Shown here piece after piece: positions 26,770 through 34,231 of a DNA stretch of 64,000 nucleotides. The first letter of the stretch is position 1. The number at the start of each line of letters is the position of its first letter. Below the pieces are notes generated by a model that saw nothing but the letters and a program-made list of their open reading frames with translations, ran no database searches and had not been told where the DNA came from. The position numbers were made by a program, and so were the translations under genes. This DNA comes from an uncultured Clostridium sp. (GTDB lineage: Bacteria; Bacillota; Clostridia; Lachnospirales; Lachnospiraceae): positions 1-64,000 of the forward strand of contig CALAAS010000050.1 of assembly GCA_937885015.1 (NCBI GenBank). Reading direction: 5' to 3'.

Positions 26770-28064
26770 CACGCCTCCTTTGGAGCCCGTGTCATGGACA
26801 GCGCTCTCTCAAAAAAGTCTTCCTGACCAAAATTTCCTGATTTCAGAGCAATCCGGATATCCGGATTGTGCAGCGGGATCAGAACTGGTACGCCAGGAGC
26901 TATACTTTCTCCAATAATAAATGCATCAAACCCCAATTCCAGAGCCACTGCTCCCGAGGTCTCCCCACCAGCCACAATAATACGGGTATAACCGGCATCA
27001 AAGGCTGACCGGCCCAGCTTTGCCATGGTCTCCTCCAACGCTCTGGACGCCAAAAGCGCCTCCTCCTCATTTTTATACTCTCTGCTGGAGGGATCGGTGG
27101 CTCCGGCACTGTAAATCAGATACTCCTGATCTGCAGCTTCCTGAACCGTTTTCCATATTTCTTCTGCATTCTGAGTCCCGGCAAGAATACGCCCCGGATA
27201 TACAGAAATAGCCGGATATGATTTTTCATAAGCTCTGCACTGTCCACAGGTGGCCCTACTGCAGCTTCCAGACAGGGCAATTCCTTTTCCTGCTGTCCAG
27301 GTAGGAAGATCATCTCCTGTCCGGCAGTCATACTCCTCCTTATAAAGAGCAGCCATATGCTCCAGAATGCCGGATCCACCTGTTATCAGGCGATTGTTTC
27401 CAAAGACCTCTGCTATCTTTCTTCCCTGTTGGTCCGTTGTATAATCTGGAATAATATAAAAATGCTCTCTTCCCTTTCCAAATCGCTCTACCTCTTTTAA
27501 AATTTCTTCCCGGGACCGGGACAGAAGCTCTTCCCCGATTACCATACAGTCGTATTTTCCCTGAGGGCGCATCAGCTCTGCGATTCTGGAATCCCAGATA
27601 GGATTGAGCGGATGATGTGCCATATGCCCTTCCGCAATCGGTACCCCGTCCACCAGCAATACGCCGTCTTTTACCATGCGCCCATTGACAGGGAGCGCCG
27701 GGCAGAGCAGTGTGTAGGGAATCTCATACTGCTCCAGAGCCGCATCAATATCCGGGCCGATATTCCCTTTGGGCGTTGAGTCGAACGTAGAACAGTATTT
27801 TATATAAAACTGTCCCGCCCCATGGTTTTCCAGCCACCGAAGGGCTGCCAGCGTATCCCGCACTGCCTCATCGGCCGGAATACTTCTCGTTTTCAGGGCA
27901 ATTACCACCGCAGCGCAGTCTTTTATCTCCTCTGTATCACGAGGTACTCCATTAAACAAAAGTGTTTTGATCCCCTGTTTCGCCAAAAATGAGGCAGCAT
28001 CACTGGCACCGGTAAAATCATCGGCCACACATCCTAAAAGTACATGATCTAATTTTTCTTTCAC
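26769..28064 (-). CDS. otnK: four-carbon acid sugar kinase (probable 3-oxo-tetronate kinase)
   Basis: 431-aa kinase of the DUF1537 (COG3395) family that phosphorylates the C4 hydroxyl of tetronic acids. The N-terminal domain begins with CVADDFTGASDAASFLA, a family hallmark, and the C-terminal nucleotide-binding domain has VAGGETSGAVALELG (about 375-390). GTG start at 28064 with GAGAGGTG upstream. Adjacent otnC favours OtnK over DtnK (threonate kinase). Confidence 0.85.
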   Translation of the reverse strand: MKEKLDHVLLGCVADDFTGASDAASFLAKQGIKTLLFNGVPRDTEEIKDCAAVVIALKTRSIPADEAVRDTLAALRWLENHGAGQFYIKYCSTFDSTPKGNIGPDIDAALEQYEIPYTLLCPALPVNGRMVKDGVLLVDGVPIAEGHMAHHPLNPIWDSRIAELMRPQGKYDCMVIGEELLSRSREEILKEVERFGKGREHFYIIPDYTTDQQGRKIAEVFGNNRLITGGSGILEHMAALYKEEYDCRTGDDLPTWTAGKGIALSGSCSRATCGQCRAYEKSYPAISVYPGRILAGTQNAEEIWKTVQEAADQEYLIYSAGATDPSSREYKNEEEALLASRALEETMAKLGRSAFDAGYTRIIVAGGETSGAVALELGFDAFIIGESIAPGVPVLIPLHNPDIRIALKSGNFGQEDFFERALSMTRAPKEA

Positions 28065-28100
28065 CTGAAAACACCTCTCTCACCTTACAATATTTCCATC

Positions 28101-29363
28101 TTAGTATGCCCAGCTGGTAAAAGCCGGCACATACGTAACCAGCATCAGAACGCCCAGCATAATAGCGATAAACGGAAGCAGGGCCCGGCTGATTTTCGGT
28201 ATCGGTACTCCCGACACATTGGAACCCACATACATGGCAGTTCCAACCGGAGGGGTCAGAAGGCCAATCGTCAGGTTAATAACCATAACGAGGCCAAACT
28301 GTACCAGATTTACGCCAAGCGACGTGGCGACCGGGCACAGAATCGGAGCCAGAAGCATAATAGCAGGGCCGCTGTCGATAAACATACCCGTAATCAGCAG
28401 TAACACATTGATTAAAAGGAGAAGAAGGAATTTATTGTCTGTCAGTCCGATCATCCAGTTGGTAATCTTGGCCGGAATCTGCTCGCTCGTCAGAAGCCAG
28501 CTGAACAGCGTCGTAGCAGCGATGATGGTTCCAATGGTGGCGCTGGAAATTGCCGCCTCCAGAAAAATCTTCGGCAGATCCTTCAAATGAATTTCCCGAT
28601 AAATAAACATTCCCACAATAAGGCCATACACAGAAATTACCGCGCCGCCTTCCGTTGCCGTAAAAACGCCTCCGCGAATACCGAATACAATAATTAACGG
28701 CATCATCAAAGCCCAGATTGCGCTGGTAAAACGTTTCCAGATTTCACTTCCCTTTACTGCATCTTCTTTTGGATATCCTTTCACGCGGGCAATTATATAA
28801 CAGAAAATCAAAAATCCAAGGCCAATACAGATACCGGGCGCATAGGCTGCCATGAACAGATCTCCGATAGAAACATTCGCCGTACATGCGTAAATGATAA
28901 TGGCAATGGACGGCGGAATAATAAGACCAATGGATCCGCAGCAGGCACAGAGAGCTCCTGAAAAGGATTTGTCATATTTCCGCTTCGTCATTTCCGGAAC
29001 CATGATGGCGCCGATCGCAGCCGCATCCGCCACGCCTGATCCGGAGATACCGCCCATAATAATACCGGTAATTGCTACAACCATGGCCAGACCGCCGCGA
29101 ATGGGGCCCACAAAACAAAGTGCAAAGTCAATAATCCGTTTCGTAATACCTCCATGGCTCATGAGAGAACCTGCCAGCATAAACAGCGGGATCGCCATCA
29201 GAGGAAACGAGTCCACCGCCGTAAACATACGCTGTGCCATAACCGTAAGCGGATATTCCACGTGAATAATTGCAGTCAGAGAACTAACCCCCAGTGCAAA
29301 CCCAACCGGAAGTCCAAGAAAAAGAAATATAAAAAAGAGGCCAAATAAAATTACTCCAATCAT
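28101..29363 (-). CDS. TRAP transporter large permease (DctM type)
   Basis: 420-aa membrane protein with about 12 helices; VGFALGVSSLTAI near the N-terminus and the GGISGSGVADAAAIG block (about 110-125) are typical DctM motifs. It is the ion-coupled transport subunit, working with the small permease and the binding protein encoded upstream. Start codon overlaps the dctQ stop (ATGA). Confidence 0.93.
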   Translation of the reverse strand: MIGVILFGLFFIFLFLGLPVGFALGVSSLTAIIHVEYPLTVMAQRMFTAVDSFPLMAIPLFMLAGSLMSHGGITKRIIDFALCFVGPIRGGLAMVVAITGIIMGGISGSGVADAAAIGAIMVPEMTKRKYDKSFSGALCACCGSIGLIIPPSIAIIIYACTANVSIGDLFMAAYAPGICIGLGFLIFCYIIARVKGYPKEDAVKGSEIWKRFTSAIWALMMPLIIVFGIRGGVFTATEGGAVISVYGLIVGMFIYREIHLKDLPKIFLEAAISSATIGTIIAATTLFSWLLTSEQIPAKITNWMIGLTDNKFLLLLLINVLLLITGMFIDSGPAIMLLAPILCPVATSLGVNLVQFGLVMVINLTIGLLTPPVGTAMYVGSNVSGVPIPKISRALLPFIAIMLGVLMLVTYVPAFTSWAY

Positions 29364-29839
29364 GCTGTTTTTTCCTCCCTTCTGCTATAAAGACGGTAAA
29401 TTTTCAGAGCCAGGAAAAACAGGCTTAAAACTCCGCAAATCGGAATACAGGAGTAAATGTAATTCATGGGAATCCGCATGGTAGCGCTCTTCTGCCTTGC
29501 TCCCATCTCACAGAGCTTCAGGCCTGCCGACGTGAGCGCCACAAAAAATCCTGCACATAGCACGTAAATCACTGTTTTAAGGTACTTTGCCGTATTCCCT
29601 TTCAGCGCATTGGGGAGAAGGTCCAGAGCCACATGGGCATCGCCGGCCACACAGCGGGCCATACCGATAAAGACAATCCATACAAAGGTATAACGCCCCA
29701 ATTCCTCTGAAAAATTCAAAGCCGTATGCAGCACATAGCGTACCACAACTGCCGCAAATATATCGGCCATCATGACAAACATCAACGCTGAAAGAAGCGT
29801 TCCTGTAATTTTCACGATGAAATTTTCTATTTTACCCAT
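29360..29839 (-). CDS. TRAP transporter small permease (DctQ type)
   Basis: 159 aa with four predicted helices and the family segment RYTFVWIVFIGMARCVAGDAHVALDLL (DctQ pattern, about 48-74, abbreviated by its key residues W-IGMA and H-D). It bridges the large permease and its function. RBS AGGAGG before the ATG. It follows the terminator-like hairpin after dctP. Confidence 0.9.
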   Translation of the reverse strand: MGKIENFIVKITGTLLSALMFVMMADIFAAVVVRYVLHTALNFSEELGRYTFVWIVFIGMARCVAGDAHVALDLLPNALKGNTAKYLKTVIYVLCAGFFVALTSAGLKLCEMGARQKSATMRIPMNYIYSCIPICGVLSLFFLALKIYRLYSRREEKTA

Positions 29840-29857
29840 ATCATGTTCCTCCTAATG

Positions 29858-29912
29858 AAAAAGGAATGCCGCCCTCCTTGAAATCAAGACTTGCCGGACG
29901 GCATCCCTTTTC
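29858..29912 (-). terminator. intra-operon terminator/attenuator after dctP
   Basis: On the minus strand AAAAGGGATGCCGTCC pairs with GGGCGGCATTCC, with two internal mismatches, followed by TTTTT. It is placed as at the dpp operon, between binding-protein gene and permease genes, and probably sets their expression ratio. Confidence 0.75.
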
Positions 29913-29943
29913 ATGAAAAGCTTTTTGATGTCTCTCTAATCGC

Positions 29944-31023
29944 TTATCTTCCTAAAGCTTCCTGAATCTTATTGTAAAGATCAAGCTGGCCAATGCTCTC
30001 CGCGTACTCCGGAGCAACCTGGTCGGCAATCTCAATGAATCCGCTGGTATCCGGATCTGTCACAGTCACACCATGGTTCTCTACCATATCTTTCAAATTT
30101 TCTTCCATTACCTTTTCCGTTTCCGCATTCTCGTATTCCGTTGCATCTTTAGCTGCCTGCATGATGATCTCCTGTTGCTCCGGCGTCAGTTTGGAATATG
30201 CAGCGTCTGACATTGCCATGGTAACGTACTCGTATTTATGATTGGTATTGGCAATATATTTATTTACTTCGTAAATGGAACCGGAATAGAAGAACGGGAT
30301 TGGATTTTCCTGCGCCTCGATAACCCCCTGCTGAAGGCTCGGATATACCTCAGACCAGCTCATCGTAGTGGCAGCAGCTCCCCAGGCGCTGAATACCTGT
30401 TCCATGGCGTTGATTTCCGGGATGCGGATCTTCAGGCCTTTCATGTCTTCCACACTGTTGATAGGTTTGCTGGAAGTAATCAGGCGCGGTCCTCTTTCCC
30501 ACCAGTTTAAAATCCGGATGCCGGAACTCTCCAGCACATTGTCTGCGATTTCTTTTCCAATATCCCCGTAAATAACTGTTTCAAATTCTTCTGGACTGCG
30601 GAACAGATACGGGATTTCCAGGATGGAAATGGAATCGTCAAAGTTACTCAGCACACCGGCAATCAGCGCGATATCAACCGTTCCCATCTGCATGCCTTCC
30701 GCCATATCCCGGTCGCCTCCCAGAGTAGAGTTCGGATAAATTTCCACCGTAATCTCTCCGTTTGAAAGCTCTTTTACCCGATCTGCAAACTTTTTGGCTC
30801 CAAGATGCCAGAGATCTGACTCTGACTGAATATGGCCAAGTTTCAGTACAACGGAACCTTCTCCACCCGTTTTTTCTTCTGAAACAGCCTCTGTCGCTTC
30901 ACCTCCTGCCGGTTTTTCCTCCGGAGCTTTTTCACCGCCTCCACAAGCTGCCAGCAACCCGGCCATCATAAGCGCCATCGTCCCCGCCGCTGCCCTTTTA
31001 TAGAAACCAACTCTCTTTTTCAT
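29944..31023 (-). CDS. TRAP transporter binding protein (DctP type)
   Basis: 359 aa from ATG 31023 (GGGAGG 10 bases upstream; the open frame extends seven residues more). It has a lipoprotein signal ending in LLAAC, a Glu/Ala-rich linker, and the DctP fold with ANPIPFFYSGS-like ligand segment and a conserved Arg in KGLKIRIPE (near residue 175), the residue that usually binds the carboxylate of the substrate. In this operon the ligand should be a four-carbon sugar acid. Confidence 0.9.
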   Translation of the reverse strand: MKKRVGFYKRAAAGTMALMMAGLLAACGGGEKAPEEKPAGGEATEAVSEEKTGGEGSVVLKLGHIQSESDLWHLGAKKFADRVKELSNGEITVEIYPNSTLGGDRDMAEGMQMGTVDIALIAGVLSNFDDSISILEIPYLFRSPEEFETVIYGDIGKEIADNVLESSGIRILNWWERGPRLITSSKPINSVEDMKGLKIRIPEINAMEQVFSAWGAAATTMSWSEVYPSLQQGVIEAQENPIPFFYSGSIYEVNKYIANTNHKYEYVTMAMSDAAYSKLTPEQQEIIMQAAKDATEYENAETEKVMEENLKDMVENHGVTVTDPDTSGFIEIADQVAPEYAESIGQLDLYNKIQEALGR

Positions 31024-31046
31024 AAAACATTTCCTCCCACACATTT

Positions 31047-32069
31047 TTAAGATATCTTAATCAATACCTTTACCACATCTTCTTTTTTCTGACTCAGAAT
31101 ATCGAGGCCCTCCTGGGTCTTCTCAATTCCATCCATCTCCTGCGTTACGTAGTCCTGCAAATCCAGATCCCCGTTGATTAAATCAATCGCTTCTTTAAAA
31201 TCTTTCGGCTCATAACACATCGCGCCATACATCTTAAACTCATTGAAAACTACGGCATAGCAGTAGAAAGGAATTTCCTTGGTAATCATTGCCACGATTC
31301 CGATCTCGCCGCATTTATGCAGGCACTGGCAGGCCTGATCCAGAATGTTATCGGCTCCAGCCGCCACAATAACCAGATCTGCTCCCTTTCCTCCCGTTAT
31401 CTCCTTTACCTTTGCAGGAATATCCTCCGCCAGCGGATCAAAGGCCGCGTCTGCTCCGTGCTGCAGGGCAAATTCCCGGTTAAAAGGAGCCGTATCCGTC
31501 ACAATAATCGGACTGTATCCTCGCCTCTTGGCAACGGCCAGAATCAGCTGTCCAATGGTGCCGGCGCCGAGAATCACAAGAGAACCTGACTTCGTTTCCG
31601 CATGGTTGATGGTATGTACCGCCACGGCCAGAGGCTCAGCCAGAGTTCCCATCTCATAGCTGGTTTTATCTTCCAGCTTATAAACAATGCTTTCCTCTGC
31701 ATTAAAATATTCCGAGAAGGCGCCAATCCACTTGGGAGTTCCTGGAACTTTCTTTCCTGTGCAGAGGCTTACATAACCCTTTTCGCACATCTCGCAGTGG
31801 CCGCATCCAACCTGCGGTTCCACCGTTACCCGGTCGCCCACCTTGAATTTTGTAACCTTACTTCCCACCTCAACGATTTCTCCGGCAATCTCATGGCCCA
31901 AAATGGCCGGCGCATGGCGGAACGGGTGCGTGCCGCGAAACAGGTGCAGGTCCGATCCGCATACGCCGACTGTCTTTGCCTGAATCAATACCTCTGTATC
32001 CGAAATAACCGGTTTCTCAATCTCTTTAATTTCTACCTTTTCAACATCCGTTACAAATGCTGCTTTCAA
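31047..32069 (-). CDS. zinc-type alcohol dehydrogenase of the tetronate cluster
   Basis: 340-aa medium-chain dehydrogenase. Catalytic-zinc residues lie in GVCGSDLHLFRG (Cys37) and GHEIAGEIVEVG; the structural zinc lobe is GCGHCEMCEKGYVSLC; the NAD(P) Rossmann motif is LGAGTIGQL. TTG start at 32069 with GGGAGGG 7 bases upstream. First gene of the TRAP/otnK/otnC operon, so it is the likely oxidation step that makes the oxo-tetronate. Known tetronate clusters usually use LtnD (a beta-hydroxyacid dehydrogenase). Exact substrate unknown. Confidence 0.85.
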   Translation of the reverse strand: MKAAFVTDVEKVEIKEIEKPVISDTEVLIQAKTVGVCGSDLHLFRGTHPFRHAPAILGHEIAGEIVEVGSKVTKFKVGDRVTVEPQVGCGHCEMCEKGYVSLCTGKKVPGTPKWIGAFSEYFNAEESIVYKLEDKTSYEMGTLAEPLAVAVHTINHAETKSGSLVILGAGTIGQLILAVAKRRGYSPIIVTDTAPFNREFALQHGADAAFDPLAEDIPAKVKEITGGKGADLVIVAAGADNILDQACQCLHKCGEIGIVAMITKEIPFYCYAVVFNEFKMYGAMCYEPKDFKEAIDLINGDLDLQDYVTQEMDGIEKTQEGLDILSQKKEDVVKVLIKIS

Positions 32070-32132
32070 AAAAATCCCTCCCTAAAGTATTCTGATTTTT
32101 TTCGCAGCGCGCGCTTCGTTATCGATGTACCC

Positions 32133-32138
32133 ATTATG
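32133..32138 (-). promoter_or_regulatory. candidate -10 of the tetronate operon
   Basis: On the minus strand TGTCATAAT: CATAAT (32133-32138) with a TGN extension and no good -35, as expected for an activator-dependent promoter. The operator at 32180-32198 begins 42 bp upstream. Confidence 0.4.
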
Positions 32139-32179
32139 ACAAAAAATGACGCAAAAAGAAAGAGTAGTAAAAAGATTTT

Positions 32180-32198
32180 TTGTATCATTTTGATACAA
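32180..32198. promoter_or_regulatory. operator 1 of the PrpR-type regulator (activating position)
   Basis: TTGTATCATTTTGATACAA, 8-bp perfect arms with a 3-bp centre. It lies about 50-70 bp upstream of the predicted start of the tetronate operon. A second copy lies at 32262-32280. Confidence 0.65.
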
Positions 32199-32233
32199 GC
32201 TAATATTTTTTTGTAAAAAACCGCTACATTCTA

Positions 32234-32262
32234 TTGACATTACCCACCCACCTTTCTATAAT
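32234..32262 (+). promoter_or_regulatory. consensus sigma-A promoter of the PrpR-type gene
   Basis: TTGACA (32234-32239), 17-bp spacer and TATAAT (32257-32262), both perfect. The predicted start is near 32269, inside operator 2. Confidence 0.85.
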
Positions 32263-32280
32263 TGTATCAAAATAATACAT
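32262..32280. promoter_or_regulatory. operator 2 overlapping the regulator's own -10
   Basis: TTGTATCAAAATAATACAT: left arm identical to operator 1, right arm 6 of 8 matching. It shares its first base with the -10 and covers the predicted start, so occupation should repress the regulator gene. Confidence 0.6.
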
Positions 32281-32319
32281 TTAAATTTTATCATATCTTC
32301 CAATCATACAGGAGGGATT

Positions 32320-34098
32320 ATGAACGATCTTCAAAGAAATGTGAAAATACTCGTGATTGCCCCCTATATCGGCCTCGTGAAACTTTTTGAACAGGCTGTA
32401 TCCAAACGGGACAATATCGAACTGACTGCATATGAAAGCGATACCGACGAAGCCGCTGTTTTCATACGCTCTATTCCAGTAGAAAATTACGACATTATTA
32501 TTTCCCGGGGATATACCTGCAAGCTAATCGAAAAAGCCTGCCGCCGCCACGTTCTGGATGTGGGGATTTCTATTTACGATGTTCTGCGCACCATCCGCCT
32601 GGCACAGAACTATGAAGGAAAATTTGCTGTCGTCGGTTTCCACAGCATCATTTATTATGCCATTGTCTTAAAAGATGTTCTTCGGTTTCAATTTGATATT
32701 TTTACCATCCAGTCCACCGATGAAATTGAAGGAGAGCTGACAACCCTCAAAAATATGGGATATTCCATGATTGTGGGAGATGTGGTTACCACAAAAATAG
32801 CCAAGCGGATTGGCCTCCAGACCATCCTCATTACCACAAGCCCGGAAAGTGTGGAGGCAGTTCTTGACAACAGCCTTTCACTCTATAAGGAGCAGATGGC
32901 TTTCAAACGGGAACGGGCCTTTTACCGGGATCTTCTTTCCAACGCCAATGAAAATATTACTGTTTTTGATGAATGCAGCCTTCCCGTCTTTACCAACCGG
33001 AACGACTGCGATTCGATTCAAAAAAGCTTGAAACGGTATGTTCCTTCCCTGTTGGAGCGGAGAGAGATGAATTTTGTCAAAACCATTGGAGATATCCGCT
33101 ATCTGATTCGCGGCAAAGTCATTTATTTCAGCAACCGGCCTATGGCTGTCTTTTTTTTCCGTGGAATTGAAAAATGGAAAAAGGACAGCGGACTTTTAAG
33201 CTTTCTTGATACAGACGACGGACCCGCTGTCAGCCAACGGATTTTTTACACCCTGAGTCCAGCCCTGAAAAATGCCCTGTCCAAAATTGATTCCTTCCAG
33301 TTTTACTCAAAGCCAGTTCTCATTACCGGCCCAAAAGGAAGCGGAAAGGATTCCTTTGCCAGCTTCCTACACCAGAAAAGCCGGAATCAGAATAATCCAA
33401 TGGCGATTATTGACTGCAAATTCGCAGACGACAAGGATTGGAACTATCTGCTGAAAAACGAAGATTCTCCCCTGTTTGAGACGGGATATACGCTGTTTTT
33501 TAAAGATACCCACCTTCTGAATCCGGAACAGCAGGAACAACTTTTATTGTTTTTAAATCACACTGCCCTCAATAAACGCAGCCAGCTGGTTTTCTCCTGT
33601 GTTCCTGGTGTTTCCGCCTCTTTTGACCAGGGGATTCTTAAAAACGAACTGGTAAATATCCTGAAGGCCCTCATTATCCGGATTCCGTCTCTCAATGAAC
33701 GGCGGGAGGATATTCCAAACCTGGCCACCCTATACCTGAACGAATTTAACTCCCAAATGGCCAAACAGGCCATTGCCTTCGAACCAGAGGCTCTTGCTCT
33801 GCTGCAAAACTTCAACTGGACTGACAACCTGCATCAGCTTCGCTCCGTTATTCAGGAATTGATTCTCTGCTCAGAATCTTCCTTCATCACCGAAGAAGAG
33901 GTTCGCATGATTCTTGGAACGAATAAATCAGAAGCCTCTTCCTCTCAGGATTTTCTCCCTGTTTCTCTGGAAGGGACACTGGAGGATATTACCAGGCGCA
34001 TCATAAAGCAGGTCTTAAAGGAAGAAAATATGAACCAGTCCAGCGCCGCCAAACGGCTGGGCATCGGAAGAAGTACGCTTCGCAGGCATCTGCAGTAA
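32320..34098 (+). CDS. PrpR-type regulator with degenerate AAA+ domain
   Basis: 592 aa. N-terminal PrpR_N sensor domain (about 10-190), a PAS-like middle (about 200-300), a sigma-54-activator-type AAA+ domain (about 330-530) and a C-terminal Fis-type HTH (553-592, NQSSAAKRLGIGRSTLRRH). Walker A GPKGSGKD is at 337-344, but the GAFTGA loop that contacts sigma-54 is absent and the Walker B position reads LFFKDTHLL without the usual acidic pair. It therefore probably acts on sigma-A promoters. RBS AGGAGG before the ATG. It is divergent from the tetronate operon and the likely owner of the two 19-bp dyads between them. Confidence 0.85.
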   Translation: MNDLQRNVKILVIAPYIGLVKLFEQAVSKRDNIELTAYESDTDEAAVFIRSIPVENYDIIISRGYTCKLIEKACRRHVLDVGISIYDVLRTIRLAQNYEGKFAVVGFHSIIYYAIVLKDVLRFQFDIFTIQSTDEIEGELTTLKNMGYSMIVGDVVTTKIAKRIGLQTILITTSPESVEAVLDNSLSLYKEQMAFKRERAFYRDLLSNANENITVFDECSLPVFTNRNDCDSIQKSLKRYVPSLLERREMNFVKTIGDIRYLIRGKVIYFSNRPMAVFFFRGIEKWKKDSGLLSFLDTDDGPAVSQRIFYTLSPALKNALSKIDSFQFYSKPVLITGPKGSGKDSFASFLHQKSRNQNNPMAIIDCKFADDKDWNYLLKNEDSPLFETGYTLFFKDTHLLNPEQQEQLLLFLNHTALNKRSQLVFSCVPGVSASFDQGILKNELVNILKALIIRIPSLNERREDIPNLATLYLNEFNSQMAKQAIAFEPEALALLQNFNWTDNLHQLRSVIQELILCSESSFITEEEVRMILGTNKSEASSSQDFLPVSLEGTLEDITRRIIKQVLKEENMNQSSAAKRLGIGRSTLRRHLQ

Positions 34099-34112
34099 AA
34101 ATCTGAATGATA

Positions 34113-34186
34113 AAAAAATGGTACTGTGAAATCAGAGATATTTTAATCTCTCTAAACAATGATTTCACAGTACCCTCATTTTTTCA
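34113..34186. terminator. bidirectional terminator between the PrpR-type gene and gyrA
   Basis: GGTACTGTGAAATCA (34120-34134) pairs perfectly over 15 bp with 34160-34174, with A-run on the left and TTTTTT on the right. The loop contains a second small hairpin (GAGAT ... ATCTC). Confidence 0.92.
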
Positions 34187-34231
34187 AAACATCACATTCT
34201 TTTATTTCTGCCTATTCAAAAAACGTGATCT

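Noticed and set aside
32070..32230. sigma-54 (-24/-12) promoter for the tetronate operon
   Set aside because: No GG-N10-GC element was found, and the regulator lacks GAFTGA.
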